Below, piece after piece: positions 35,400 through 43,858 of a stretch of DNA of 64,000 nt. Origin of the DNA: Bradyrhizobium sp. AZCC 1693. Lineage in GTDB: Bacteria > Pseudomonadota > Alphaproteobacteria > Rhizobiales > Xanthobacteraceae. The notes beneath the pieces were generated by a model. It did no database searches. It saw only the letters and a program-made list of their open reading frames with translations, and was not told the DNA's origin. A program made the position numbers and the translations under genes. Position 1 is the stretch's first letter. Every line of letters begins with the position of its first letter. The stretch spans positions 682,001 through 746,000 of the forward strand of contig NZ_JAZHSD010000001.1 of the NCBI RefSeq assembly GCF_036924745.1, read 5' to 3'.

Positions 35400-36905
35400 T
35401 CAGGTCGCGGCCTTCGGCCGTTTGACTTTGCCGGTTCCACCCTTGTTCGGCTTGCGACTTGCCTGCAAGGCGGCGAGCGATGACTTCGCCAGTCGTTCGG
35501 CCGATGCGATCAGTTGCGGCAGCGGATGGCCTGCAAAGCCGAGGACGAAACCGGGAAGGGGGCGCGCGCGAAAACAGGTTTCCGCCAGCAGCCAGCCCGC
35601 GACGCCGGCCTCCGTCTTTGCCTTGGCGGCAACCAGCGGATCGGTCGATGGATCGAACCGCGCGACCAGATGCAGGCCCTGCGAGGGCACCGGCACCGAT
35701 AGAAGGCCGTCCGATGCCGCCGACAAGGTCGAGGCCAGCACGTCACGCGCTTCGCGATAGATCCCGCGCACCTTGCGCAGGTTGGCCGCGAACGCGCCGG
35801 AATTGAGCATGTCCGCCACCGCGCCTTCGAGCAGCGTGCCGGGAAAGCGGTCGAGCGCGGCACGGGCCGTCGTCACCGGTCCGACCAGCCGCTCGGGCAG
35901 CGCGCAGTAGCCGATGCGCAATCCAGGAAACAATGTCTTTGCAAATGTGCCCATGTAGATGACGCGCGAGAGGTGATCGATGCCGGCGAGCGACAGCAAG
36001 GGCGCACCGTCGTATCGAAACTCGCTGTCGTAATCGTCCTCGATCACGAAGGCGCCGGCGTCCCTGGCCCAGTCGAGCAATTCCAGCCGCCGCGTCATCG
36101 ACATCTGCACGCCGAGCGGAAACTGGTGCGACGGCGTCACGTAGGCCGCGCCCGCCGACGGCGCAAGCGTTCGGCCCCTGACCACGATCATGCCTGAGGC
36201 GTCGACCGGCACGGAGACGGGGCGCAGGCCATAATGCCCGATCGCCCGTCTCGCCGCGGGATAGCCCGGATCCTCGCACCAGATTTGATCGCCGGGCTTG
36301 AGGATCGCGCCCAGCACGATCCGCAATGCATGCTGCGTTCCCGACGCCAGCATGATCTGGTCCGGATCGCAGCGCAGTCCGCGCGCCGACAGCAAATGAT
36401 CGGCAATCGCAGCGCGCAGCTCGCGGCTGCCCCTGGGGTCGCCGTATTGCAGGTGCTCGGTACCGAAAGCGCGCATGCGCCGGCCGACAAACGACCTGAA
36501 GCGCTGCAGCGCCCTTTCATCGATATGCGTGCAGCCGAGCGCGAGCGCGCCTTGCTGCGGCGCCTCGATCGCGATCGTCGTTTTGCGGGCGTCGTTTATG
36601 CGCGCGGGGATGCGTGCGGCGACGAAGGTGCCGGAGCCGACGGTCGCCATCGCAAACCCGTCCGCGATCAGCCGCTCATAGGCCGAGGTGACGGCGTTGC
36701 GGCGAAAACCGGTCTGTTTGGCCAGCGTTCGCTGCGGCGGCAGCGGCTCGCCGGGTTTGGCGATCCCGCCTGTTATGGCGTGGCAGAGCGCCTGGTAGAG
36801 CCGGTGCTGCGAGGCGGCACCCGGTGTCACATGCGGCCCGTCAAGGTCGAGCGGAAGCTCGGCCTTGAGCCGCGTCGTCAGAGAATTGGTCGGAATTTTT
36901 CGCAT
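35400..36905 (-). CDS. MocR/PdxR-type GntR regulator with aminotransferase domain
   Basis: A 501-residue regulator. The N-terminal GntR winged helix (about residues 35-100) includes LPPQRTLAKQTGFRRNAVTS. The rest is a fold-type I aminotransferase-like domain that binds PLP: GTQHALRIVLGAIL, EDPGYPAARRAI, ERIEDDYDSEFRY-like VIEDDYDSEF, and the PLP lysine in MGTFAKTLFPGLRIGY. MocR proteins activate or repress vitamin B6, GABA or taurine genes. It is divergent from a PNPOx-fold gene with 73 bp between, which makes that gene the likely target and a B6-related ligand plausible. Confidence 0.92.
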   Translation of the reverse strand: MRKIPTNSLTTRLKAELPLDLDGPHVTPGAASQHRLYQALCHAITGGIAKPGEPLPPQRTLAKQTGFRRNAVTSAYERLIADGFAMATVGSGTFVAARIPARINDARKTTIAIEAPQQGALALGCTHIDERALQRFRSFVGRRMRAFGTEHLQYGDPRGSRELRAAIADHLLSARGLRCDPDQIMLASGTQHALRIVLGAILKPGDQIWCEDPGYPAARRAIGHYGLRPVSVPVDASGMIVVRGRTLAPSAGAAYVTPSHQFPLGVQMSMTRRLELLDWARDAGAFVIEDDYDSEFRYDGAPLLSLAGIDHLSRVIYMGTFAKTLFPGLRIGYCALPERLVGPVTTARAALDRFPGTLLEGAVADMLNSGAFAANLRKVRGIYREARDVLASTLSAASDGLLSVPVPSQGLHLVARFDPSTDPLVAAKAKTEAGVAGWLLAETCFRARPLPGFVLGFAGHPLPQLIASAERLAKSSLAALQASRKPNKGGTGKVKRPKAAT

Positions 36906-36978
36906 GGAATTGGCACTATCGCAGACCAAATTTGCCGGTACAACTCCCCTGACCGGGCCAATCCCGAGAGGAGCTACC

Positions 36979-37707
36979 GTGACGATCGAAGGCGAAACCA
37001 CCAATTCCTATCCGTTGTCGCCGCGCAATCAGGTCAAGCGCCTGCATGAGCGTGGCTCCTATGATCGGGCGAAGATTCACGGCCTGCTCGACGCCTCGAT
37101 GCTGTGCCACGTTTCCTATGTGGTCGATGGCCAGCCCTACTGCACGCCGACCTTCTTCTGGCGCGAGGGAAGCAAATTGTACTGGCACGGCAGCAGCGCC
37201 AGCCGCATGCTGAGAAACCAGTCCGGCGGCCAGCCTGTCTGCCTCGCGGTTGCGCACCTCGACAGTCTCGTGCTGGCGCGCTGCGGCTTCAATCATTCGG
37301 CGGATTACCGCGCGGTGATGGCCTTCGGCACCGCCCACCTCGTCACCGACCAAGCCGAGAAAGAGCGCGCGCTGGTCGCCATGGTCGACCGCTTCTTCCC
37401 CGATCGCACCGCCAGCCTGCGGCAAAGCACGGCGCAGGAGATCAAGGCGACGTCGGTGATTGCGATGGAGATCGAGCAGGCGTCGGCGAAGATTCGCGCC
37501 AAGGGCGTTGGCGACGACGAGGAGGACTACGAATTGCCTGTTTATGCCGAGCGCATTCCGGTGCGCACCGTGCTGGGCGCACCCGAACCGTGCCCGCGGC
37601 TTCTGGACGGCGTCGAACGCCCGGCGTCGCTGCGCGGCTATTCGGAAGGCCGCCTGCTCGAAGATGCATTGCGGGATGCGCATTTTGCGCATTACGCCGG
37701 CGGCTGA
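36979..37707 (+). CDS. pyridoxamine 5'-phosphate oxidase-fold protein
   Basis: A 242-residue protein of the flavin-binding split-barrel fold. Key regions are LHERGSYDRAKIHGLLDASM, HVSYVVDGQPYCTPTFFWRE and GSKLYWHGSSASRMLRN, the pattern of the PNPOx-like group that binds FMN or F420. The GTG start at 36979 has GAGAGGAG upstream. It may oxidise pyridoxamine phosphate, or a nitroimidazole-type or other substrate; sequence alone does not decide. Control by the divergent MocR regulator is expected. Confidence 0.85.
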   Translation: MTIEGETTNSYPLSPRNQVKRLHERGSYDRAKIHGLLDASMLCHVSYVVDGQPYCTPTFFWREGSKLYWHGSSASRMLRNQSGGQPVCLAVAHLDSLVLARCGFNHSADYRAVMAFGTAHLVTDQAEKERALVAMVDRFFPDRTASLRQSTAQEIKATSVIAMEIEQASAKIRAKGVGDDEEDYELPVYAERIPVRTVLGAPEPCPRLLDGVERPASLRGYSEGRLLEDALRDAHFAHYAGG

Positions 37708-37759
37708 GATCGGGGTAGGGTGCGCGCTCCCGACCTTAATTCTCGACCGGAGCTGCCGC

Positions 37760-39037
37760 ATGACGACCGATACGCAACAAAAAATCCTCGACGCCGTCGA
37801 TGCCGGCTTTGATGCGCAACTGGCGACGACGCGGGATTTCGTTGCGATCCCCTCGACCCGCGGCGCCGAAGGGCCGTGCCAGGACATGATCGGCGACCTT
37901 CTGCGCCAGCGCGGCTACGAGGTCGACGACTGGCATATCGCCGTCGAGGACCTGAAGGATCTGCGCGGCTTCGGTCCGATCGAGCATGATTTTTCCAGGG
38001 CGCGCACGGTGGTCGGCACCTACCGGCCGGCGAACAATGCCGGCAAATCGCTGATCCTGCAGGGCCACTGCGACGTGGTGCCGGCAGGACCCCTCGATAT
38101 GTGGGAGACGCCGCCGTTCTCGCCGGTCATCAAGGACGGCAGGATGTACGGCCGCGGCGCCTGCGACATGAAGTCCGGCACCATCGGCGCGCTCTATGCA
38201 CTGGATGCGATCAGGGCCGCCGGCCTGCGCCCCACGGCGCGCATTCACTTCCAGTCCGTGATCGAGGAAGAGTCCACCGGAGTCGGCGCGCTCTCGACCT
38301 TGCAGCGCGGTTACCGCGCGGACGCCTGCTTCATCCCGGAGCCCACCGGCGAGACGATGGTGCGCTCGCAGGTCGGCGTGATCTGGTTTCGCCTGAAGGT
38401 GCGCGGTTTTCCCGTGCATGTGTTTGAGGCCGGCGCCGGCGCCAACGCCATCATGGCGGCGTATCATCTGATCCATTCGTTGCAGAAGCTCGAAGCCGAG
38501 TGGAACGAGCGCGCCAAGAAGGATCGGCACTTCAACGCGGTCGCCCATCCGCTCAACTTCAACCCCGGCATCATCAAGGGCGGCGACTGGGCCTCCAGCG
38601 TGCCGGCCTGGTGCGACGTCGATTGCCGGATCGCGGTGCTGCCGGGCTGGTCGATCGCCGAATGCCAGAAGGAGATTCTGGCCTGTGTGTCGGCGGCCGC
38701 ATGCGACCATCGTTTTCTCTCCAACAACCCGCCGCAGGTGGAATGGTCGGGCTTCTTGTCGGAGGGCTATGAATTGACCAATTCCGCTGAACCGGAGGCT
38801 GCTTTTGCAAAAGCGTTTGGCGCAGTCTATGGCGGCACGGTGCCGGACCGCGCCTTCACCGCTCTGACGGATACGCGGTTCTACGGGTTGAACTACAACA
38901 TCCCGAGCCTGTGTTTCGGCGCGACCGGGGCGGCGATGCACGGCTTCAACGAATATGTCGAACTGGAGTCGCTGCGGAAGTCGACGAAAGCGACCGCGCT
39001 GTTCATCGCGGAATGGTGCGGGGTGGAGAAGGTGTAG
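37760..39037 (+). CDS. M20 family amidohydrolase/deacylase (ArgE/DapE type)
   Basis: A 425-residue zinc hydrolase. Metal ligands are visible in LILQGHCDVVPAGP (His and Asp, near residue 105), GRGACDMKSG (Asp near 137) and IEEESTGVGAL (Glu-Glu near 175), with a late His in GATGAAMHGFNEYVELES. A dimerisation lid (about residues 205-320) separates the halves. These enzymes remove acyl groups from N-acyl amino acids or peptides. The substrate is unknown. It lies 52 bp after the PNPOx-like gene on the same strand and may be co-regulated by the MocR protein. Confidence 0.9.
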   Translation: MTTDTQQKILDAVDAGFDAQLATTRDFVAIPSTRGAEGPCQDMIGDLLRQRGYEVDDWHIAVEDLKDLRGFGPIEHDFSRARTVVGTYRPANNAGKSLILQGHCDVVPAGPLDMWETPPFSPVIKDGRMYGRGACDMKSGTIGALYALDAIRAAGLRPTARIHFQSVIEEESTGVGALSTLQRGYRADACFIPEPTGETMVRSQVGVIWFRLKVRGFPVHVFEAGAGANAIMAAYHLIHSLQKLEAEWNERAKKDRHFNAVAHPLNFNPGIIKGGDWASSVPAWCDVDCRIAVLPGWSIAECQKEILACVSAAACDHRFLSNNPPQVEWSGFLSEGYELTNSAEPEAAFAKAFGAVYGGTVPDRAFTALTDTRFYGLNYNIPSLCFGATGAAMHGFNEYVELESLRKSTKATALFIAEWCGVEKV

Positions 39038-39047
39038 CTCGTTCTCC

Positions 39048-39168
39048 CGTCGCCCCTGCGAAAGCAGGGACCCATAACCACCGGCGCTGATTGGAGCGGA
39101 AGATGACTGCTAAGTCGCGTCATTGATGGGCCGCGGCGTATGGGTCCCTGCGTCCGCAGGGACGACGG
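39048..39168. repeat. palindromic intergenic repeat (type C)
   Basis: Two arms pair over long distance: CGTCGCCCCTGCGAAAGCAG at the left and its near complement ending CCGCAGGGACGACG at the right, with GGGACCCATAA against TATGGGTCCC. Small hairpins CCTGC..GCAGG sit at each end. It fills the gap between two convergent stops and is of the multi-copy rhizobial type. Confidence 0.65.
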
Positions 39169-39960
39169 CTAGACTGCTGGCTTCCCCCACAACGCCTTCA
39201 CGATCGCATCCAGCCCATCCGTCAGCGCCGCCGGCCCCGGCTGCAAAATCAACGGCGACTTGATCTCGACAATGCGGTTGTTCTTCACCGCCGGGATATC
39301 GTTCCAGCCCGGACGCTGCCTGATCCGATCCGGCACGACCTTCTTGCCGCACCAGGAGGCGAGGATCACGTCGGGCGCCGTGTCGCGCACCATATCGGGC
39401 GAAATGATCCGGTCCTTGGCGGCCTGCTCAAACCGCAACTTCGGCAGCGCGTCCTCGCCGCCGGCGATCTCGATCAGTTCGGATACCCAGCCGATGCCGG
39501 AGATCAACGGATCGTCCCACTCCTCGAAATAGACTTTTGGCTTGGGCTGTGGCCGGGGCGTCGCCGCGATCCGCGCCAGGCGCGCTTCAAGATCGCTCGC
39601 GAGCCGATCGGCGCGCTCCGCCACGCCAACGATGGCGCCGAGCGTGCGGATCATCGCGAGGATGCCGGCAATGTCGCGTTGATTGAAGACATGGACGGCG
39701 ACGCCCGCGCGCACCAGATCGGCGACAATATTCGCCTGCAGGTCGGAGAAGGCCAGCACGAGATCGGGCTCGAGCGCCAGAATCTTCGGAATGTCCGCGG
39801 AGATGAAGGCCGAAACCCGCGGCTTCTCGCGGCGAACCTGCGGCGGTCGTACCGCATAGCCGGAGACGCCGACGATGCGGTCCTGCTCGCCGAGCAGATA
39901 CAGCGTCTCGACGGTCTCTTCGGTCAGGCAAACGATCCGGCGGGGCGGGAACTGGCGCAT
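39169..39960 (-). CDS. BtuF/FecB-like periplasmic-binding-fold protein (metal-chelate/cobalamin type)
   Basis: A 263-residue protein of the helical-backbone binding-protein class. RIVCLTEETVETLYLLGEQD matches the start of BtuF-like proteins, VSAFISADIPKILALEPDLV follows, and FEEWDDPLISGIGWVSELIE carries the second lobe strand. ATG 39960 gives no obvious signal peptide, and no permease or ATPase gene is near. It may be a cytoplasmic or leaderless relative, or its true N-terminus may differ. Ligand could be cobalamin or an iron chelate. Confidence 0.8.
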   Translation of the reverse strand: MRQFPPRRIVCLTEETVETLYLLGEQDRIVGVSGYAVRPPQVRREKPRVSAFISADIPKILALEPDLVLAFSDLQANIVADLVRAGVAVHVFNQRDIAGILAMIRTLGAIVGVAERADRLASDLEARLARIAATPRPQPKPKVYFEEWDDPLISGIGWVSELIEIAGGEDALPKLRFEQAAKDRIISPDMVRDTAPDVILASWCGKKVVPDRIRQRPGWNDIPAVKNNRIVEIKSPLILQPGPAALTDGLDAIVKALWGKPAV

Positions 39961-40013
39961 GGCGACGGTATGCCGAATTACGGAGGCGATGTCACGGCAG
40001 CCATTACCTGCGA

Positions 40014-40099
40014 CGTCATTGCCGGGCTTGACCCGGCAATCCATCCTATCAAAAACATCTCTTTGGAAGATGGATACGCGGGTCAAGCCCGCGTATGAC
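40014..40099. repeat. palindromic intergenic repeat (type D) between divergent starts
   Basis: CGTCATTGCCGGGCTTGACC to CGCGGGTCAAGCCCGCGTAT, a long imperfect palindrome with arms pairing GGGCTTGACCC and GGGTCAAGCCC and GGATGGAT-like inner arms (ATCCATC..GATGGAT). It occupies half of the 164-bp gap between the BtuF-like start (39960) and the thioesterase start (40125), so both promoters must lie in or beside it. Confidence 0.7.
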
Positions 40100-40124
40100 A
40101 GATCATAGAACCGCCGGAGGACCA

Positions 40125-40523
40125 ATGACGCCGCTCGAAAAGATCCAATCGATGAAGATGCCGTTTGCCGAATTGAAAGGCGTAACCTTCACCGAAGCCG
40201 GAATGGATCGGGTGGTGGCGAAGATGCTGGTGCGGCCGGATCTCTGCACGTTGCGGAACACGATTCACGGCGGTGCCATCATGGCATTTGCCGACTCGGT
40301 CGGCGCGGCGGCAACCGTCATCAACCTGCCTGCGGACGCCAAGGGCACCACCACGATCGAGAGCAAGACCAATTTCATCGGCGGCGCCAAAGAGGGCTCG
40401 ACCGTGATCGCCACCGCGACCCCGGTGCATCGGGGTCGCCGCACCCAGGTTTGGCAGACGCGGCTGGAGACCGAGGACGGCAAGCTGGTGGCGATCGTCA
40501 CCCAAACGCAGATGGTGCTGTAG
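40125..40523 (+). CDS. PaaI-type hotdog-fold thioesterase
   Basis: A 132-residue hotdog protein. LRNTIHGGAIMAFADSVGAA is the family signature, with HGG followed by the central helix. The later strands TTIESKTNFIGGAKEGSTV and TQVWQTRLETEDGKLVAIVT complete the fold. It likely hydrolyses acyl- or aryl-CoA esters, for instance phenylacetyl-CoA-derived or 4-hydroxybenzoyl-type, but the substrate is not known. ATG 40125 is preceded by CGGAGGACCA. Its stop is 2 bp from the convergent aldoxime dehydratase stop. Confidence 0.88.
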   Translation: MTPLEKIQSMKMPFAELKGVTFTEAGMDRVVAKMLVRPDLCTLRNTIHGGAIMAFADSVGAAATVINLPADAKGTTTIESKTNFIGGAKEGSTVIATATPVHRGRRTQVWQTRLETEDGKLVAIVTQTQMVL

Positions 40524-40525
40524 CT

Positions 40526-41575
40526 TCAGGCCATCTCCACCGTCTGCACGGCGTTCAGCATTCCGGTCTGCGGGTGACAATCCACATATTCGAAAAGCTG
40601 TTCGTCGGCGCGGGCGACGGTGACCTCGTGGTAGAGTCGCAATTTTGCGGCCGGCCCAAGCGTCGACAGGTACTTCATGGCGGCGCCGAATATCCTGACG
40701 TGGGTCGGGTGCGATTCAGCCCAGCGTTCGAGCGCCGACAGGCTTTTCCACCAGCTCATGCCGTAGGACTTTTCGGTCGTCGCGCCGTCGGGGCCGACGA
40801 CGGTCATGTAGCGGTTGGCGTAGCAGCCGATCGAACGTCCCTGGTCGCGCAGAAAATCCATGCCTTCGCGCAGCACCGGCTCGACATCGCCGAGGTACAT
40901 CTTGCGTTCGGCGGCTTCCGTGTCGCCCCAATCCTGGCCCGACCGGATCAGGCAGAGGTTGTCATGCGGGATAATCCGGATACGTGCGCCGTCGCGGATC
41001 GCGCGGGCAGCGCCTGAAGCCGCCAACTCACTGGTTTGGGAAAGCGGGATGCGGTCGCGCATGCCGCCCCAATAGGCGTGCTCCAGAACTTCGCCGCTCA
41101 TGCCATCAGCGAGAACGGCGACACCTTCGGGGCGGTCGAGGGATGAGAACAGCGTCTCATGGCCTTCCACGGAGGGGTAAAGCGCCTCGATGAAGGTCCC
41201 GAACCCGTTGTTGGTCCGCTGCTCGCCGGTCCAGCGCTCGCGCGCGGCCGGAAACCAGCGATCGAATGTTTGAGGGTCGTCCCAATAAGCCACCGTGACG
41301 ACGTTGGTGAAACTGGCCTCGTCGACATAGCTCGCGCGGTCCCAATGCGATGGACCATCGGCGGTTGCGAAATCCGACGCGAGCCGGATCAACGCCTGTT
41401 CCGCGTCGACCGGCAGCGCGCCGCGGGTCTGGATGCCGAAATAGGCCATCACCACCCGCGTCACGCTTGGTTTGTGCCGCGCCACGAAGGACGGGTAGGG
41501 CGGCGCATAATCATCGCCGACCCGGCGGTGATGCGTTCGTGCGGTTTGCAGATGCGAGGGGATTGCGGATTCCAT
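40526..41575 (-). CDS. aldoxime dehydratase (phenylacetaldoxime dehydratase family)
   Basis: A 349-residue haem enzyme that dehydrates aldoximes to nitriles. RTHHRRVGDDYAPPYPSFVA, the start FGIQTRG, and the C-terminal region SWWKSLSALERWAESHPTHV with LRLYHEVTVARADEQLFEYV are typical. The His in SHPTHVRIFG is the expected proximal haem ligand and the His in LYHEVTV the catalytic one by family knowledge. It is co-directional with the nitrilase 30 bp upstream, so aldoxime would be converted to nitrile and then to acid in two adjacent steps. Confidence 0.9.
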   Translation of the reverse strand: MESAIPSHLQTARTHHRRVGDDYAPPYPSFVARHKPSVTRVVMAYFGIQTRGALPVDAEQALIRLASDFATADGPSHWDRASYVDEASFTNVVTVAYWDDPQTFDRWFPAARERWTGEQRTNNGFGTFIEALYPSVEGHETLFSSLDRPEGVAVLADGMSGEVLEHAYWGGMRDRIPLSQTSELAASGAARAIRDGARIRIIPHDNLCLIRSGQDWGDTEAAERKMYLGDVEPVLREGMDFLRDQGRSIGCYANRYMTVVGPDGATTEKSYGMSWWKSLSALERWAESHPTHVRIFGAAMKYLSTLGPAAKLRLYHEVTVARADEQLFEYVDCHPQTGMLNAVQTVEMA

Positions 41576-41605
41576 CGGCCTGCTCCTTGTCTGAATTGAA
41601 GCGCG

Positions 41606-42619
41606 TCAGGCCTGCAGCCTGATTTCGCTCATGATCTCGGCATCGACGGGAAGCGAGAAGTGCTCGACGCGGTTGGCGCGCGTGGTGTTGAGCAACAGCC
41701 GCGTGACGTCCGGCCGCGAATAATGCCCGGCCGGATCGGCGGCGTTCTTTGCCACCCCGATCATGCCGAGATCGATATCGGCGTACAAAATGCCTTCCTG
41801 GTCGGGCGGCAGTTTCTCGGCCAGCGGACTGCCGTCCGGCCCGTAGATTACCGCGTGGCCGCCGCCGGCATGCAGGAAGGCGTGCTTTTCGGGGGAGTCG
41901 CAGAGCTCGTCGATCATCGCCTGCGAGACGACGGCGCAGGGGCCGAGGAAGAAGCACGAGCCTTCGACCGCATAGACCTTGCTGGCGGCGTTGTTGACCT
42001 CATGGCCAAGCGCATGCGCGAACGGGTCGTACAGCGAAAAGCTCGGCCAGGCGCCGACATGCACCTGCTCGTTCTGGGCATACATCGCGTATTTCGACAG
42101 CGGCTGCAGGTGCTCCCAGCAGCACAGCGCGCCGAGCCGTCCGACGTCGGCGCGATCGTGAACCGCGAGATCGCTGCCGTCGCCTTCGCCGAACACGGTG
42201 CGTTCGGCATGGGTCGGCCGCAGCTTTCTGCGCTTGGCGATGGTCTCGCCGTCGGGCCCGATCAGCCATTGCGCGATATAGAGACTGCCGCCGTCGCGTT
42301 CCGACAGTCCGAGCACCGCGGTCAGCTTGGCGCGTTTCACGGCTTGGCGGATCTTTTCCGCCTGTGGGCTTTCGAAGGCGAGCGAATTGTCGAAATAGCG
42401 CTGCACAAAGCCGCGGCCGATCGCCCAGGCGGGCGCGCCGAGCCAGATCTGCCACGGATATCCGGGAATGAAGGTTTCGGGAAACGCGATCAGCTTGGCG
42501 CCCTTCGCCGAAGCTTCCTCGATCAGCGCGATGGTCTTGTCCACGGTGGCATCGAGATCGAGAAAGACCGGCGCCGCCTGAACCACCGCCACCTTGTATT
42601 TCTGATGAACCAGACCCAT
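41606..42619 (-). CDS. aliphatic/aryl nitrilase (carbon-nitrogen hydrolase)
   Basis: A 337-residue nitrilase hydrolysing nitriles to carboxylic acids and ammonia. The catalytic triad is visible: Glu48 in FPETFIPGYP, Lys132 in KRRKLRPTHAERTVFG, and Cys167 in GALCCWEHLQPL. Length and the CWEH motif fit true nitrilases, not amidases. It precedes aldoxime dehydratase in the same operon and follows an AraC-type gene, the arrangement known for the aldoxime-nitrile pathway in Rhodococcus, Bacillus and others. Ammonia release could serve nitrogen nutrition. Confidence 0.93.
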   Translation of the reverse strand: MGLVHQKYKVAVVQAAPVFLDLDATVDKTIALIEEASAKGAKLIAFPETFIPGYPWQIWLGAPAWAIGRGFVQRYFDNSLAFESPQAEKIRQAVKRAKLTAVLGLSERDGGSLYIAQWLIGPDGETIAKRRKLRPTHAERTVFGEGDGSDLAVHDRADVGRLGALCCWEHLQPLSKYAMYAQNEQVHVGAWPSFSLYDPFAHALGHEVNNAASKVYAVEGSCFFLGPCAVVSQAMIDELCDSPEKHAFLHAGGGHAVIYGPDGSPLAEKLPPDQEGILYADIDLGMIGVAKNAADPAGHYSRPDVTRLLLNTTRANRVEHFSLPVDAEIMSEIRLQA

Positions 42620-42784
42620 CGCATCGTCCCTTTCGCGTGGAAAGCCGATAATCGCTGGGTTGCAAGCCTACAGCCAAGGCAACGCGCGCCGCTTGTCCGC
42701 AGCGGAACGAAAACTTGTCTTAACGCGCAGATCGACGCCGGATGCCCGTGGCGCGGCAGGAAGGAGGGGACCGGGCCGAAGGCG

Positions 42785-43738
42785 TTATTGGCGTGGCTGC
42801 TCGCGCCATTCGCGCGGCGAAACGCCAAACCGCTGCTTGAAGATGCGGCTGAAATGGGCGAGGTCGTTAAAACCCCACGCGAAGGCGATCTCGCCGATGT
42901 GCCGGGCCTGGTAGGCGGGATCGGCAAGATCGCGCTTGCAGCGCTCCAGCCGCTGTGTCTGCACGTAGCCGCGGAACGAGGTCTGTTCGGCGGCCATCAG
43001 ATCGCTGGCGTAGCGCGGCGAAATTCCTGTCGCCGCCGCAGCGCGCGGCAGCGATAGCTCGGGATCGGCGAGATGCGTCAGGATATGATTCTTGAGGCGA
43101 TAGAGCAGCGCCGAGCGGTGGACCGACTGATCCGGCAGGCGCGCGTGCAGCCGGTCGGCCAGCGTCATCGCGAGCAGGTCGAGCGCCTGGTCGAGCAGGC
43201 GGCTTGCGGCCGCGGGATCGACCAGCTCGATCGTCCTGCTCACATTGCGCGCGAAATCATAGGTCAGCCGTTCGAGCGGGCGATCGCCTGCAAAGGTCGT
43301 CGCCGTCAAACCATCGAACGAGCCGACGCGCTGTTGCAGCAGCTTGCGCGGCATCTGGAAGATGGTCTGCGAAAAGCTGTCGTCGAAGCGCAGCTCATAG
43401 GGGCGGGTGGTGTCGTAGATGACGAATTGTCCCGCGGAGACGATCGCCTCGCGGCCGTCCTGGAAGACGCCGTTCACGCCGTGGTTGCCCAGCGCCATCA
43501 GCACGTAATCTTCGCTGGCGCGGGCGATGCGCGATGGCGTGCGGAACACCCGCTGGGCGGTGGAATCGACCTGCGTGAGCGCCACCGGTCCGATTCTGCA
43601 TTGCGAAACCGCGCCCCAGAACGCGCCGCGCATGTCGGATTTGCAGTCGAGGCCGACGAAAGTGTCGCAGACGATGTCCTGCCACACCGCAAGCCGGCGT
43701 TCCGGAAGGCAAGAACTGGTGTCGAGCACGACGGCCAC
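42785..43738 (-). CDS. AraC family transcriptional regulator of the nitrilase operon
   Basis: A 317-residue regulator. The N-terminal part (about residues 20-190) is the AraC-binding-like domain of the NitR/OruR type (VWQDIVCDTFVGLDC, then SAGQFVIYDTTRPYELRFDD). The C-terminal pair of HTH motifs includes LSLPRAAAATGISPRYASDL and IGEIAFAWGFNDLAHFSRIF. It is co-directional with nitrilase, 165 bp upstream, and is probably its activator, sensing an aldoxime or nitrile. An insertion sequence has landed 120 bp upstream of its start. Confidence 0.88.
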   Translation of the reverse strand: MAVVLDTSSCLPERRLAVWQDIVCDTFVGLDCKSDMRGAFWGAVSQCRIGPVALTQVDSTAQRVFRTPSRIARASEDYVLMALGNHGVNGVFQDGREAIVSAGQFVIYDTTRPYELRFDDSFSQTIFQMPRKLLQQRVGSFDGLTATTFAGDRPLERLTYDFARNVSRTIELVDPAAASRLLDQALDLLAMTLADRLHARLPDQSVHRSALLYRLKNHILTHLADPELSLPRAAAATGISPRYASDLMAAEQTSFRGYVQTQRLERCKRDLADPAYQARHIGEIAFAWGFNDLAHFSRIFKQRFGVSPREWREQPRQ

Positions 43739-43840
43739 GACGGACCTCCACGAACCATCCGGGTGTGTTGTTTAAAGCCTGCTGCGCTCAAAAATAAGCA
43801 ATCCCCGTGCCCAGTCTGCGCCGGGTGCCCAGCCTTCACA

Positions 43841-43858
43841 ATTGGTTAATAGAGATGT
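43841..43858 (+). repeat. left target-site duplication of the IS
   Basis: ATTGGTTAATAGAGATGT, identical to 45396-45413. The two 18-base copies directly flank the insertion sequence. Confidence 0.85.
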
